Of a DNA stretch of 64,000 nucleotides, positions 25,215-37,385 are shown piece after piece. The notes beneath the pieces were generated by a model, which searched no databases, had not been told where the DNA came from, and was given only the letters and a program-made list of their open reading frames with translations. Position numbers and translations under genes: made by a program. Each line of letters begins with the position of its first letter. The first letter of the stretch is position 1. The stretch is taken from the NCBI RefSeq assembly GCF_032884065.1, contig NC_088866.1:52956068-53020067 (forward strand), in the 5' to 3' direction. Origin of the DNA: Artemia franciscana (Eukaryota; Arthropoda; Branchiopoda; Anostraca; Artemiidae).

Positions 25215-26892
25215 GGCGCGCGTCAGGTGCACAAACATAAAAAGACAGGCACGGAGCCTAGCAGAAACAAAGGCATGGTGAGAGAGAGAAAAAACACGCA
25301 TACACACCGTGTCAAACACACAAACAAAGACACAGAGACAGGAAAACACAGAGTCGAACACACAGGAACGGTCAGAGAGAGAGAGAGAAAAAAAAAACAA
25401 AGAGTTAGACACAGAAACACAAAAAAGCACATAGACTGGCAAACACACACTCAGATACAAAGGAACGGTGAAAGAGAGAAAAAACAACAAAACACGCAGT
25501 TAGATACACAAACACAAAAACAGACACAGAGACATGAATACACACAGTCAGAAACACAAGTACGATGAGAGAGAGACAAAAACAAACGCAAAAACAGAGC
25601 CAGGTACACAAACACGCAAAGATAGGCACAAAGACAGGCAAACACACTGTCAGACAGAGAGACATGGTTAGAGGGAGAGAACACACACAAACACACGGAA
25701 TTAGACACATACACGCACTAAGACAGTAAAAGAAACAGGCAAACACACAATCAGCCACAGAGGCACGGTGAGAGAGAGACAAAAACAAACGAGCTCAGAG
25801 AGTCAGACACACAGACAGGAGCAGAGACATGCAAATACACAGTCATACACACAGGTACGGTGAGAGGGAGAGAGAGAGAAAACAGTCAAACACACAGATT
25901 CAGCCACACAAACACATACGAATAGACAAAGAGACAGGCAAAACAAAAGCACACTGAGAGACAGAGAAAAACTCATGCAAACACGAAGAGTCAGCTAAAC
26001 AGACACAAAAAGACAGAGACAGGCAAACACATGTGCACATTGAGGGAGAGAGAGAAAGAAAGAGAGAGTCAAACACATACAAATACAAGGAGTGAAATAC
26101 ATAAAACACATAGACAGACACAAAGACAGGCAAACAAATAATCTAACACACAGGCACAGTGAGAGAGAGGAAGAAAAACACACAATCATACCGAGTCGGA
26201 TACACAAACAAAAAATGATAGACACAGACACAGGCAAATACACAGTGAGACATATAGGCATAGCGAGAGAAGGAGAATAGCACAAACACACAGAGTCAGA
26301 TACACAAACACAAAGACAGGCAACCATACAGTCAGACACAGAGGCACGTTGTGAGAGAGAAAAAATCATAAAAAAACATAGTCAGACAGACAGGCACGGC
26401 GAGAGAGAGACAAAACGCACACAGTAATAAGATAAGTCACTAGATAGTCAAAGAGACAGGTGAACACACTGTCAGACACACAGGCATGGTGAGAGATAGA
26501 GACGAAGCATAAAAAAACATGGAGTCAGAAAAAATAACACACAAAGGCAGACACAAAGACAGGCAAACAAACAGTCAGACCCGTAGGCATGGTGAGGTAG
26601 AGAGACAAAACACACATAAAAATACACAGGGTCAGGCACCAAACACATAAACACAGGCAGAGAGACAATTAAACATACAGTAAGACACAGAGGCACAGCT
26701 ACAGATAGACAAAAAACACACGAGCATGCAGAAAACAAACACACAAGAGAGAGGAAGACGAACACACAGAAACAGAGGTGCGGTGAGAGAGAGACAAAAC
26801 ATAAACAAACACAAATAAACACGACACAGAGAAAGGCAAACATACAGTCAGACGCATATGAAGGCAAACACACAGCAAGAAACAGAGGAGTA

Positions 26893-26955
<63 letters not shown>

Positions 26956-27349
26956 GGAGAGAGAGGGAGGGAGGGAGAGAGAGAGGCGAAAATAAACACA
27001 AATACATAGAGACAGACAAACAAACACAACAAGACAGGCACCTGGACAGAAAAACACAGACACGGTGAGACAGAGAACCAAAGCACATAAAAACACAGAG
27101 TCACAAAATAAGTCACTAGATGAACAAAGAGACAGGTAAACAAACAGTCAGGCAAACAGGCACGGTGAGAGAGAGACAAAACACACAAAAAAAATACAGA
27201 ATCAGACACACAAAAACGAGGGAAGAGACAGGTATACACACAGTCAGACATACAGGCACGGTGAGAGAGAAAGACAAAACGCACAAACAAACACACAGAG
27301 TCAGATAAAAAAAAATACAAAAAGACAGGGACAGAGACAGGCAAACGTC
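25215..27349 (+). repeat. CA/GA-rich tandem repeat, left inner arm
   Basis: Degenerate tandem units of about 94-104 bp. Each contains acaggcacggtgagagagag, then aaacacacaaacacac, agagtcagacacacaaacac and agacaggcaaacacac. Anchor words fall at about 26393, 26487, 26588, 26692, 27063, 27161 and 27257. A pure (GA)n run lies at 26895-26980. Translations in all frames are low-complexity and not genes. Confidence 0.9.
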
Positions 27350-29213
27350 GTGCCTGAGTGTTTAACTTTGTGTTTGCATGTTTCTGTGCAGGTCTTTGTG
27401 TGTCTAACTCATTGAGTTCGTGTGTGTTTTCGCCTCTCTCTCACCATGCTTTTGGGGATGAGAGTGTGTTTGCCTGTCTCTGTGACTGTCTTTGTGTGTT
27501 TCTCTGCCCAACTCTGTGTGTTTTTTCTCTCTCACTGTGCATATATCTGACAGTGTGTTTGCCTGTGTTTGTGTACCTGGCTCTGTTTTTGTGTTTGTTT
27601 TTGTCTCTCTCATCGTGCCTGTGTGTCCAACTCTGTATGTTTCTGGGGGTTTCTCTCTCTCTCCCCTCTCTCTCTCACTGTGCTTGTGTGTCTGCCTTTG
27701 TGTGTTTTTGTCTCTCACTCCCACCTTGCCTGTGTGTCTGACTGTGTGTTTGCCAGTCTCTGGGTCTATTTTTGTGTGTTTGTTGATTAGCTCGGTGGGT
27801 TTTTGTTTCTGTCTCTCTCTCTGACCCTGCCTTAAGGCTGACTGTTTGTTTGCTTGTATCTGTATCATTGTGTGTCAGACTCGGTTTGTTTGTGTGTTTT
27901 TCTCCCTCTCTCTCACCGTGCCTGTGCATCTGATTATATGTTTGCCTGTATCTGTGTCTGTCTTTACGTGTTTATGTGTCTGACTCTGTATGTTTCTATC
28001 TGTTTTTTTTCTCTCTCTCACCTTACATGTGTGTCTGACAGTGTGTTTCCTTGTCTCTGTGCCTGTCTTAGTGTGTCTGATTCTCTGAGTTCACGTGTTT
28101 TTGCCTCTCTCTCACCTTGCCTGTGTGGCTGAGTGTGTGTTTGCCAGTCTATGTGCCTTTTTCGTGTGTGTTTGCCAGTCTATGAGCCTTTTTAGTGTGT
28201 GTGTGTGTGTCTAACTCTGTGTTTTCTCTCTCTTTCACCTTTCCTGTGTGTTTTACTGCATGTTCGGCTGTCTCTCTGTCTGTCTGACTCTGTGCTTTTG
28301 TGTGTTTGTTTGTGTCTCTCTCAACAAGCCTGTTTGTCTGACTGTGTGTTTGCCTGTCTCTGTGTCTATATTTGGGTATTTGACTCTAAGTGTTATTGTG
28401 TTTTGTTTCTCTCTCTCTCTCTCTCACACACTCTCTCTCACCGTGTTTGTGTGTCTGGCTGCGTGTTTGTTTGTCTCTGTGTGTCTGACTCTGTGCGATT
28501 ATGTGGGATTTTGTCCTTCTCATCGTCATTGTGCGTCTGATTTTATGTTTGCTTGTCTCTGTATCTGCCTTTGTGTATTTATCTTGCTGACAGTGTGTTA
28601 CGTGTTTTTTCTTTCTCGTGTTCCTGGATGTCTGACTTTGTATTTGCCTGTGTCTGTGGCTGTCTATGTTTGTTTTCTCTGTGACCGAACCTGTGTGTTT
28701 GAGGGTGTGTATGCTAGTCTCTGTGCCAGTCTTTGTCTTTGTGCGTCTTACTGTACGTTTACCTGTCACTGTGTCTATCTTAGTGTGTTTGACTTTAAGT
28801 GTTTGTGTGTTTCTGTCTCACTCTCCGGTAGTACCAATGTGTCACAGTGTCGGTTTGCCTGTCTCTGTGTCAGTCTTTGTGTGTTTGTTTGGCTGACTTT
28901 TTGTGTGTGTGTGTTTTTCCCCTCTGTCTCACCTCACCTGCGTGTCTGACTGTGTGTTTGCCTATCTCTGTGTCTGTCTTTCTGTTTGTGTGTCTGACTG
29001 TGTTTTCTTTGTCTCTCACCCTGCCTATGTATCCGAGTGTGTGTTTGTCTGTCTTTGTGTCTGTGTGTTTACGTGTCTGACTCTGTGTGCTATTGAGTGT
29101 TTTTTTCGTTCTCTCTCTCTCTCCCTCTCTCTCTAGCCATGCCTGTGTGTTTGGTTGTTTCAGTGTCTGTCTTTGTGTGTTTGTCTGAAACTGTGTGTTT
29201 CTGTTTTTATTTT

Positions 29214-29250
<37 letters not shown>

Positions 29251-29871
29251 GCCTTAGTGTCTGACTGTGTGTTTTCTGTCTCAGTGTCTGTCTTTGTGAG
29301 TTGGTTTGTCTAACTATGTGTGTTTGTGAATTTCGTTGACTTTATCTCTCTCACCGTACCTGTGTCTCTGACTTTGTGTTTGCACGTTTCTTTGCCAGTA
29401 TTTGTGTCTCAAACTCTATGAGTTTCGTTTGTGTTATTGCCTCTCTGTCATCGTGCCTTTGGGGCTGAGCGTGTTTGCCTGTCTCTGTGACTGTCTTCGT
29501 GTGATTCTATGTTTCTCTCTCTCTCTCTCACCATGCCTCTGTCAGATAGTGTGTTTGCACATCTATGTGCCTGTTTGTGTGTACCTGGCTTTTTTTGTGT
29601 TTGTTTCTCTCACCGTGTCCAACTCTGTATGTTTGTGTACGTTTCTCCTTATCTCTCTCTCTCTCTCGGTGCCTGTGTGTATTTTCGTCTCTTGCTCTCA
29701 CCTTGCCTGTGTGTTTACCTGTCTCTGGGTCTATATTTGTGTGTTAGTTGTCTAGCTCGGTGCGTTTTTGTCTCTCGCATTCACCTTGCCTGTGTGTCTT
29801 ACTGTGCGTTTACCTGTATCTGGGTCTATATTTGTGTGTTTGTTGTCTAGCTCCATGGGTTTCTCTCTCTT

Positions 29872-29969
<98 letters not shown>

Positions 29970-30134
29970 GTACCTTAGTGTCTGACTGTGTATTTACTTG
30001 AGTCTGTATCTATCTTTGTGTGTTTGTGTGTCAGACTCGGTAAGTTTGTATGTTTTTTTCCTCTCTTTCACAGTGCCTATGTGACTGATTATATTTTTGC
30101 CTGTCTCTGCGTCTGTCTTTGAGTGTTTCAATTT

Positions 30135-30171
<37 letters not shown>

Positions 30172-30317
30172 GTACCTGTGTGTTTGCCTGTCTCTATGTC
30201 TGTTCTTAAGTGTTCGTGAGTCTGGACTGTTTTCTCTCTCTCCAACCGTGCCTGTGTGTCTGACTGTATTGTTGCATGTCTCTGTGCCTTTCTTAGTGGG
30301 TCTGACTCTGTGAGTTC

Positions 30318-30357
<40 letters not shown>

Positions 30358-30713
30358 GTGCCTGTTTGGCTGATTTGTTTTTGCCTGTTTCTATGACTGC
30401 CTTTGTGCGTTAATGTGTACAACTCCGTGTGTTTTCTCTCTCCTTCTAACCGTGCCTCCCTGTCTGACAGTGTGTTTGCCTGTCTCTGTGTCTGTCTTTG
30501 TGTTTATGTGCCTTGCTATGTGTTTTTCTGTTTGTTTTTGTCTCTATCTCTCTCCCTCTCTCTCTCACCATGCCTTTTTTTCTGACTCTGTGTTCGCTGT
30601 CTCTATGTCTGTCTTTGTTTGTCTAAATGAGTGTTTCTCTCTTTCTCTCACCGTTCCTGTGTATCTGAGTGTGTGTTTATTAGTCTAAGTGCCTTTTCGT
30701 GTTAGTGTGTCTG

Positions 30714-30749
<36 letters not shown>

Positions 30750-30895
30750 CCTCCCTGTGTGTTTGTCTTTATGTATTTCTGTCAGTGTGGGTCTTTTGGT
30801 TTGTGTTTGACATGGTGTTTATGTGTGTGTTTTTCTCTCTCACCATGTCTGTGTATCTTCTAGTCTCTATGCTTGTCTTTTGTGTTTGTGCACCT
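27350..30895 (+). repeat. GT/CT-rich tandem repeat, right inner arm
   Basis: This is the inverse complement of the left inner arm: units of about 95-105 bp with ctctctctcaccgtgcctgtg, tgtctgactgtgtgtttgcc and tgtctctgtgtctgtctttg. It is about 1.4 kb longer than the left inner arm. A pure (CT)n run lies at 29870-29966. Ser/Leu/Cys-rich reading frames are artefacts. Confidence 0.9.
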
Positions 30896-32985
30896 GATGC
30901 TCACCAGCTATTGAGTGTCATGGTGGTGTAAATTGCCTTGGGCCATCCCGCTCTGACAATGAAATGGTATACTCCCAATGTTTAAATCAAAAATATCTAC
31001 AGGGATATTCAAATGTTAGAAAATGCTCAAGTAATGACGACGGGTACTGGAGAGTGCCATTAGGCAGGCACATTGTTCTACGTTGCTACCAATTGCTACG
31101 AGTGATCACAAGAAACGCTATTGAGAATTTTCCTTCGATTCTAGTGTAATCGGTTATTTTTTAGTTAAATATCTGAAAATACTTCAGGCGTTATAATGCA
31201 CGTCAAAGGGTGCCATAAGCCAACTATTGAGTGCCACGGTGGCGTGAATTGCCATAGATTATCACGATATAATATAAAAATGGTATGTTCCCACTGTTCA
31301 AAAAAATATCTATCGGGATATTCAAACATCTGTAACGCTAAAGTGGTGATGATGGGTACCAGAGGGTGCCACCGGGTGGCAACGTTCTGCCACGCTGGCG
31401 TCAATTACTAGGAGTCATCAGAATGAACACTATTGAAAGTTTTGCTTTAAGTTTAAACTATCGAATTCTAATGTAAACCCTTATTTTGGCAGGACAATGT
31501 CTGATAATGCTTTAGGTGTAATAATGACAGCCTGAGGAAAATGCTTTAGGTGTGATAATGCACACCAGAGGGTGCAGTAAGCCAGCCACAGTATGCCACA
31601 GGTTGGAAATTTATAGAAAATAATACCAACAAAGAATGAACAAAATATGGAATTAATTACTTTATTAATGAAAATTGTATGTACGATAAAAAGTCCGTGT
31701 CTTACAAAGCCATTTAAGAATAAAGACATTCATTCTCAGACATTGAGTATTGTCTAGCTCGTGTTAGAAAATTAACACATCGTAGCAATAAGGTGTGTCT
31801 AAAAGACAAAAAATCAATAGCATTGGGGTACTTGCATGCCCACGAGGGGATATGATTGGAAACACGCAATTCATGTTTAATCGATCGAAAAATTGTGCAG
31901 ATAATTCTCCGAGCGGGCAAAGAGCCTGTCACGTAGAATATATTTCTCGGGACATAATAATAATAATTGCTTGTTGGTCTAGTTGTCCAGGGAATAGTTC
32001 CATTGGGGGAAATCTAGGATCTTACATTCGATTCCTCAAGCGGACAAAAACCTTTGGATTGTAAAGTTTCCCAGAGGAAAAAATCTTAAAAGAAAATGTG
32101 TCGAAGAAAAAACACGTTCAAAGAAAAAAGGTAACTCGAAGGAAAAAATGCCTTGAAAAAATGAAATCCTGAAAAAAACATATGCTAAGGCATTACCTAA
32201 CATCCCATATGTGCACCGTCATTACGTAATAGTCACGTACGTGCGCGTGTGCCCTCCTCTCTTACAAATAAGGGTTTCCCATGGGTCCTTAGACACGAAC
32301 AAGTTTCACGAGATTACGGCATTCTCAACAAATCTAACAAGTCACGCAAGATTACGTCATTCTTAAAACAGGTAAACATTCCCTATTACGTAAAAAACAG
32401 GTTTATTATAGTATTACGTGATATACAGGTTTACTAGACTATAACAGTCAAGTGTCAATACCATTGCATAACATATAGATGTACTATAGTAGTGCGTAAA
32501 CTAAATCTTATCAAATCGTCTTTGTTCTTGAGCAATGAATACAGGACCACGTAACGCCTCGCCTTTTTTCTTGGAAATAACTGGAAATTCTTTTGTCTGA
32601 TATCGACAATGAAAACAAAAGCCCTGTGTGTAAGGCAGAAAAAAACCATTGTTGATAGGCCATGATCATTTTTGACTATGTTCCTACTTGGGAAGGCTCT
32701 TATGGTTTTTCCCTGGTCCTCGTAGTTTTTTATACATTTCACACAACAACCAAGGAAATATTGATAAAAAACATTTGCATAGGTTAACAAACAATCCCTT
32801 ATAACGTAACAAACACCTGCATCTTGACAAAGTTTTAAAAAAGTATCACGATTCAAAGGGGGTGGGATCCGGTAATATTCGTTAAGGCATCACTACTCTC
32901 AAATGGGCTCAGTTGGAAAGTTTTCTATTTTTCATGGTTATTTTTTTTTCTATTGGATTTATGAATGAAACATTTTATAATTCAG

Positions 32986-33159
32986 GCTTCTTACGGTTTG
33001 TTCCTCAACTGGAAATTTGATAATCTGATCCATGGATGTAAATCCCTATGCCTGGGCAGTGACGACTATAGCGGTATAAACCCAAAGCAATATAAATTCT
33101 ATATGAGAGAGCTTATTTTTGAGTTACGTAACTACCATCCTAGGGTTTATCTTAATTAG
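32986..33159 (+). CDS. Possible exon, FAST_2-like sequence (uncertain)
   Basis: After a reasonable acceptor (cattttataattcag) a frame opens reading ASYGLFLNWKFDNLIHGCKS... and stays open to a stop at 33157-33159. 'YGLfLn.kFdnL' resembles the 'pYG..idfE.vLd' block of the FAST_2 domain, and codon composition looks coding. It enters at phase 0, whereas the exon at 15524-15721 leaves phase 1, so at least one exon would have to lie between. No strong donor is visible near the end. It would sit inside the Ku70 intron on the opposite strand. It may equally be a chance open frame. Confidence 0.3.
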   Translation, partial: ASYGLFLNWKFDNLIHGCKSLCLGSDDYSGINPKQYKFYMRELIFELRNYHPRVYLN

Positions 33160-33429
33160 AAATATTTAGCCCTATTTTTTCAGATTTAAAAAAAATGACT
33201 CAGAAACTTTATATAAAAATAACTGAACTAAAATTTTAATTATTTCTATGAAATTCTGATGTGTAATATTCAACGCCGTTAAGCTGGAAGTCAAAGTTCA
33301 GGCACCAGGTCCTAGACAACTTCCAGGATTCAGTTCTGGTCAAGGTCGTATCACAGAGAGGGAAGGTACAGGGTTTAGCCCCTCTCCCGAAATTCTGTTT
33401 GGCACGTAAAAACCGAACAAAATACATAT

Positions 33430-33955
33430 AAACAAATTTTTATATGTTTTTGGATTTTTTTTTTTTTGTAAACCCAAGCCAAAATCCTGGATGTACCCTG
33501 GTTCTAGACTCTTATTCCTGAATTTATAGAAAAAGTTTCCTTCAGCTCTAATTATTTGAAAATTAGATGTGACATAAAAAGTTTCTGGTCAAGCCCGCAG
33601 CAAGGATGTTCGTTGGCGCGGGAGAGGGGGGTACAAAAAACTTTTCAAAATGCTTATGGGCATTTTTTACATTTTTACTGGTCGGATAAAATTTGAAGGG
33701 GGGTCAAATCCCCCAGCCCCCCCCCCCTCCAACTACAAACGGTCTTGTTACTGTTATGCAAATCGAACTTGAGTTGCATTTATAGTTTCTACTTTTTCAA
33801 CGAACTGATCTAAAGTGGCAAAAATACGACGCAAAACAAGGCTAACCCTAGAACGAATAGACCGAGAAAATGTTTATTTTGTTGCCAAAAACCCATTTAA
33901 ATTGCAAATTTTTTTCAGAATTTTAAAACTATTCTGGACTATTTAACCAAATTTC
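33430..33955. other. Intronic sequence, no gene seen
   Basis: AT-rich with t-runs and a c-run (33711-33727); no coding or repeat assignment made. Confidence 0.4.
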
Positions 33956-33959
33956 TTTA

Positions 33960-34320
33960 AAAATCAGCTTCAAACAGCATTGTCGTTACTGTCCTAAAGC
34001 TAAAGAATACGGCATTGGACTTTACAGTTCCTAGCGGCAATACTAATCTCCACTTCTTGGCTCTCCAGCCAGGAAATGCAATGGAGATTGGAGGCCAACC
34101 ATCCTGTGTTTTCACACACCATTCCCGTTTACTTTCACCAGATTTCTCCTGGTACCCAATTAGAGTTGGGTTGACTCTGGCTGAGCTTACAGTGTCACAC
34201 CACGGACCCCCGTCCCAAGCCAAATAATTGGGTACGCCAGGATTCGAACCCTCGCCCTCTCGGACAAAGGATCCTAAATCCAGCGCACTAATCCAATCCA
34301 CTGTCCTAAGGCTTCTCCAA
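33960..34320 (-). mobile_element. tRNA-derived SINE (copy 2)
   Basis: Read on the minus strand it starts with cttaggacagtggattgg, followed by an A-box-like tggattagtgcgctgg and a perfect B box GGTTCGAATCC (34240-34250). These are the two internal RNA polymerase III promoter elements of a tRNA head. The body continues acccaattatttggcttggga...gtgacactgtaagctcagcc. The head-body order matches 9515-9830. A cttaggacagt-like word recurs at the 3' end (33990-34005). Confidence 0.75.
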
Positions 34321-34904
34321 TTAATCAATAACAACTCAGCATTACATTTCACAGCATATTCCCAGCAAAATAGAAGTTTTTTGGTAGAAGTCACGACATT
34401 CACCAATTTAGCCATAAGTCGAGCATGAACTGAGGACTTAAATCCCGTTTGAATTACATTTTTAATAATTTCCCCGACGAAGGAAGAATATCCCCTAATA
34501 TAGATTTTATTATTCCCCATGTTCTTTAGAATATCCCTCCCTTACATCCCCAGCAAAGATGCTGACTGACCTTTTCTCATTCAGTAGTGACATACAAGAC
34601 TGATGCTCTGAGAGCAGCGAAAAGAGCTTGTTTGGGAGCACCGGAAGCAGAACGGTGGGAGAAGTGCTATGGTTGAAGTACCATCTGGAAATTATGGGAA
34701 TTTTGGGTCTAATCCTGCATCTCACAAGGCTTTCTCTTCAAGGAGAAAATCCAAAATATTATGCATCTGGAATCAAGCCTTCTTCGTTAAAAATTGAAAG
34801 CGTATGTAGCCTGGCAGGATTTGTAGAACTTGATACATCTAATTTCGATAGAAAACCTATGTCAATCTGCATATGACTTTTGACATATACTTAAAATTCT
34901 CGTC

Positions 34905-35110
34905 AAGTGATTCCGTTAAGAATTATCCCAAGAACATATTTCTTAAGACAATAGCGGCTCAAATACTTGTGGTACGGTGTCATACAATATTGTGAAGTAC
35001 ATGCTTGGTGATTCCTGATTGCTCAGTGATTCCTTAGGAATTCTCACACGAACATGATTCTAAGGCTGCTAGTGGCTCACGTACTTGTACTATGGTATCA
35101 TGTGCTACGT
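34905..35110 (+). repeat. Diverged tandem duplication, about 110 bp
   Basis: gtgattccgttaagaatt...aacatatttcttaag...gcggctcaaatacttgtggtacggtgtca is followed by gtgattccttaggaatt...aacatgattctaag...gtggctcacgtacttgtactatggtatca. Two old copies, no coding content. Confidence 0.65.
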
Positions 35111-35199
35111 TTACTGGAGTATCGGAAATCCAAGGCTTAACAAACACTTCGCATAGTAACTTAGATTTGCTTATTAAGTTTATTTTTTTAATATTCGTT

Positions 35200-37385
35200 G
35201 CAGCGTCAGATGCAACCTAGTAAAAAAACAAACTCTAGCCCATAGTAACCGAAGATTTAAAAACACATCTTGGAAAAAAAAACTGTCAAGTGGTAAATAT
35301 TCGCCATTTGAAGCTGCTTTAGGATTGGTAACTGTTATTTCGGCAAACCTTAATGATTAAAGTCTATTGCATAAAAAAAAAACATTTAAGAGAACTTCAA
35401 CAAATACTCCAAAATACCCAAAATAGCTGCACAATTGGAATCAATGTAGCTGAAAACTCCATATAGGAGAAAAACAGTTAAGAGAATTTCAACAAATACT
35501 CCAAAATACCCAAAATAGCTGCACAATTGGAATCAATGTAGCTGAAAACTCCATATAGGAGAAAAACAGTTAAGAGAATTTCAACAAATACTCCAAAATA
35601 CCCAAAATAGCTGCACAATTGGAATCAATGTAGCTGAAAACTCCAGATAGGAGAAAAAAAATTAAGAGAATTTCAACAAATACTCCAAAATACCCAAAAT
35701 AGCTGCACAATTGGAGTCAATGTAGCTGAAAACTCCATATAGGAGAAAAACAGTTAAGAGAATTTCAACAAATACTCCAAAATACCCAAAATAGCTGCAC
35801 AATTGGAATCAATGTAGCTGAAAACTCCATATAGGAGAAAAACAGTTAAAAGAATTTCAACAAATACTCCAAAATACCCAAAATAGCTGCACAATTGGAA
35901 TCAATGTAGCTGAAAACTCCATATAGGAGAAAAAAAATTAAGAGAATTTCAACAAATACTCCAAAATACCCAAAATAGCTGCACAATTGGAGTCAATGTA
36001 GCTGAAAACTCCATATAGGAGAAAAACAGTTAAGAGAATTTCAACAAATACTCCAAAATACCCAAAATAGCTGCACAATTGGAATCAATGTAGCTGAAAA
36101 CTCCATATAGGACAAAAACAGTTAAAAGAATTTCAACAAATACTCCAAAATACCCAAAATAGCTGCACAATTGGAATCAATGTAGCTGAAAACTCCATAT
36201 AGGAGAAAAACAATTAAGAGAATTTCAACAAATACTCCAAAATACCCAAAATAGCTGCACAATTGGAATCAATGTAGCTGAAAACTCCATATAGGAGAAA
36301 AACAGTTAAGAGAATTTCAACAAATACTCCAAAATACCCAAAATAGCTGCACAATTGGAATCAATGTAGCTGAAAACTCCATATAGGAGAAAAACAATTA
36401 AGAGAATTTCAACAAATACTCCAAAATACCCAAAATAGCTGCACAATTGGAATCAATGTAGCTGAAAACTCCATATAGGAGAAAAACAATTAAGAGAATT
36501 TCAACAAATACTCCAAAATACCCAAAATAGCTGCACAATTGGAATCAATGTAGCTGAAAACTCCATATAGGAGAAAAACAGTTAAGAGAATTTCAACAAA
36601 TACTCCAAAATACCCAAAATAGCTGCACAATTGGAATCAATGTAGCTGAAAACTCCATATAGGAGAAAAACAGTTAAGAGAATTTCAACAAATACTCCAA
36701 AATACCCAAAATAGCTGCACAATTGGAATCAATGTAGCTGAAAACTCCATATAGGAGAAAAACAGTTAAGAGAATTTCAACAAATACTCCAAAATACCCA
36801 AAATAGCTGCACAATTGGAATCAATGTAGCTGAAAACTCCATATAGGAGAAAAACAGTTAAGAGAATTTCAACAAATACTCCAAAATACCCAAAATAGCT
36901 GCACAATTGGAATCAATGTAGCTGAAAACTCCATATAGGAGAAAAACAATTAAGAGAATTTCAACAAATACTCCAAAATACCCAAAATAGCTGCACAATT
37001 GGAATCAATGTAGCTGAAAACTCCATATAGGAGAAAAACAGTTAAGAGAATTTCAACAAATACTCCAAAATACCCAAAATAGCTGCACAATTGGAATCAA
37101 TGTAGCTGAAAACTCCATATAGGAGAAAAACAGTTAAGAGAATTTCAACAAATACTCCAAAATACCCAAAATAGCTGCACAATTGGAATCAATGTAGCTG
37201 AAAACTCCATATAGGAGAAAAACAATTAAGAGAATTTCAACAAATACTCCAAAATACCCAAAATAGCTGCACAATTGGAATCAATGTAGCTGAAAACTCC
37301 ATATAGGAGAAAAACAGTCCCCCATTTTGAGCAACAAGGCAAATAACTTTTTCGCATGGGAGGCAGTGATGCGTCCTCAAAAATA
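35200..37385 (-). mobile_element. Family-2 repeat carrying a large internal satellite
   Basis: The left flank (gcaacctagtaaaaaaacaa...actctagcccatagtaaccg) and the right flank (tcccccattttgagcaacaaggc) are the inverse of the family-2 sequences at 14630-14990 and 20915-21250. Where those copies have about 150 bp of internal sequence, this one has the 92-bp tandem array. Confidence 0.6.
35386..37317 (+). repeat. 92-bp satellite, 21 complete units
   Basis: The unit runs from ttaagagaatttcaacaaat to ccatataggagaaaaacag. Starts at 35386, 35478 and 35570 and the end at 37317 give exactly 21 x 92 = 1932 bases with almost no indels. Variants are shared between units: gaaaaaaaatt at the end of units 3 and 6, ggagtcaatg in units 4 and 7, gttaaaag starting units 6 and 9. 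This shows that units 3-5 and 6-8 were duplicated as a 276-bp block. The unit resembles the middle of family 2 (tttcaagaaatagtctaaaat). Confidence 0.97.

Larger units (their letters stand above)
21662..32900. mobile_element. Giant foldback element with multi-kilobase inverted arms
   Basis: The two ends are inverted copies: the left end reads GAAAGTAATGATACC...GAATATTACCGG, and the complement of the right end reads GAGAGTAGTGATGCC...GAATATTACCGG. Matching continues inwards: 21677-21958 pairs with 32600-32885, 23775-24200 with about 32150-32580, 24575-25210 with about 30895-32040. The interior is CA-rich tandem repeat to about 27350, then its GT-rich complement. The outer 3-kb sections of both arms are complex sequence. 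No transposase is visible, so it must be non-autonomous. Long arms built partly of tandem repeats are typical of Foldback/Galileo-type elements, but the superfamily is inference. A family-1 element (21960-23757) sits only in the left arm. The whole lies in the Ku70 intron. Confidence 0.8.

Noticed and set aside
25206..30931. Dozens of long Cys/Leu/Ser-rich or Arg/Thr-rich reading frames on both strands
   Set aside because: They are translations of CA/GA- or GT/CT-rich tandem repeats in several frames at once; no start context, no family resemblance.
33957..34520. 187-codon minus-strand frame at 34 kb
   Set aside because: It runs through the tRNA-derived SINE, including its Pol III boxes; the open frame is chance.
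34628..34876. VPSGNYGN peptide as a threonine-synthase remnant
   Set aside because: One short motif match with no supporting flanking similarity; not enough to name a family.
35386..37317. CRISPR-like array
   Set aside because: The repeats are contiguous 92-bp units with no variable spacers, in a eukaryotic intron; it is a satellite.
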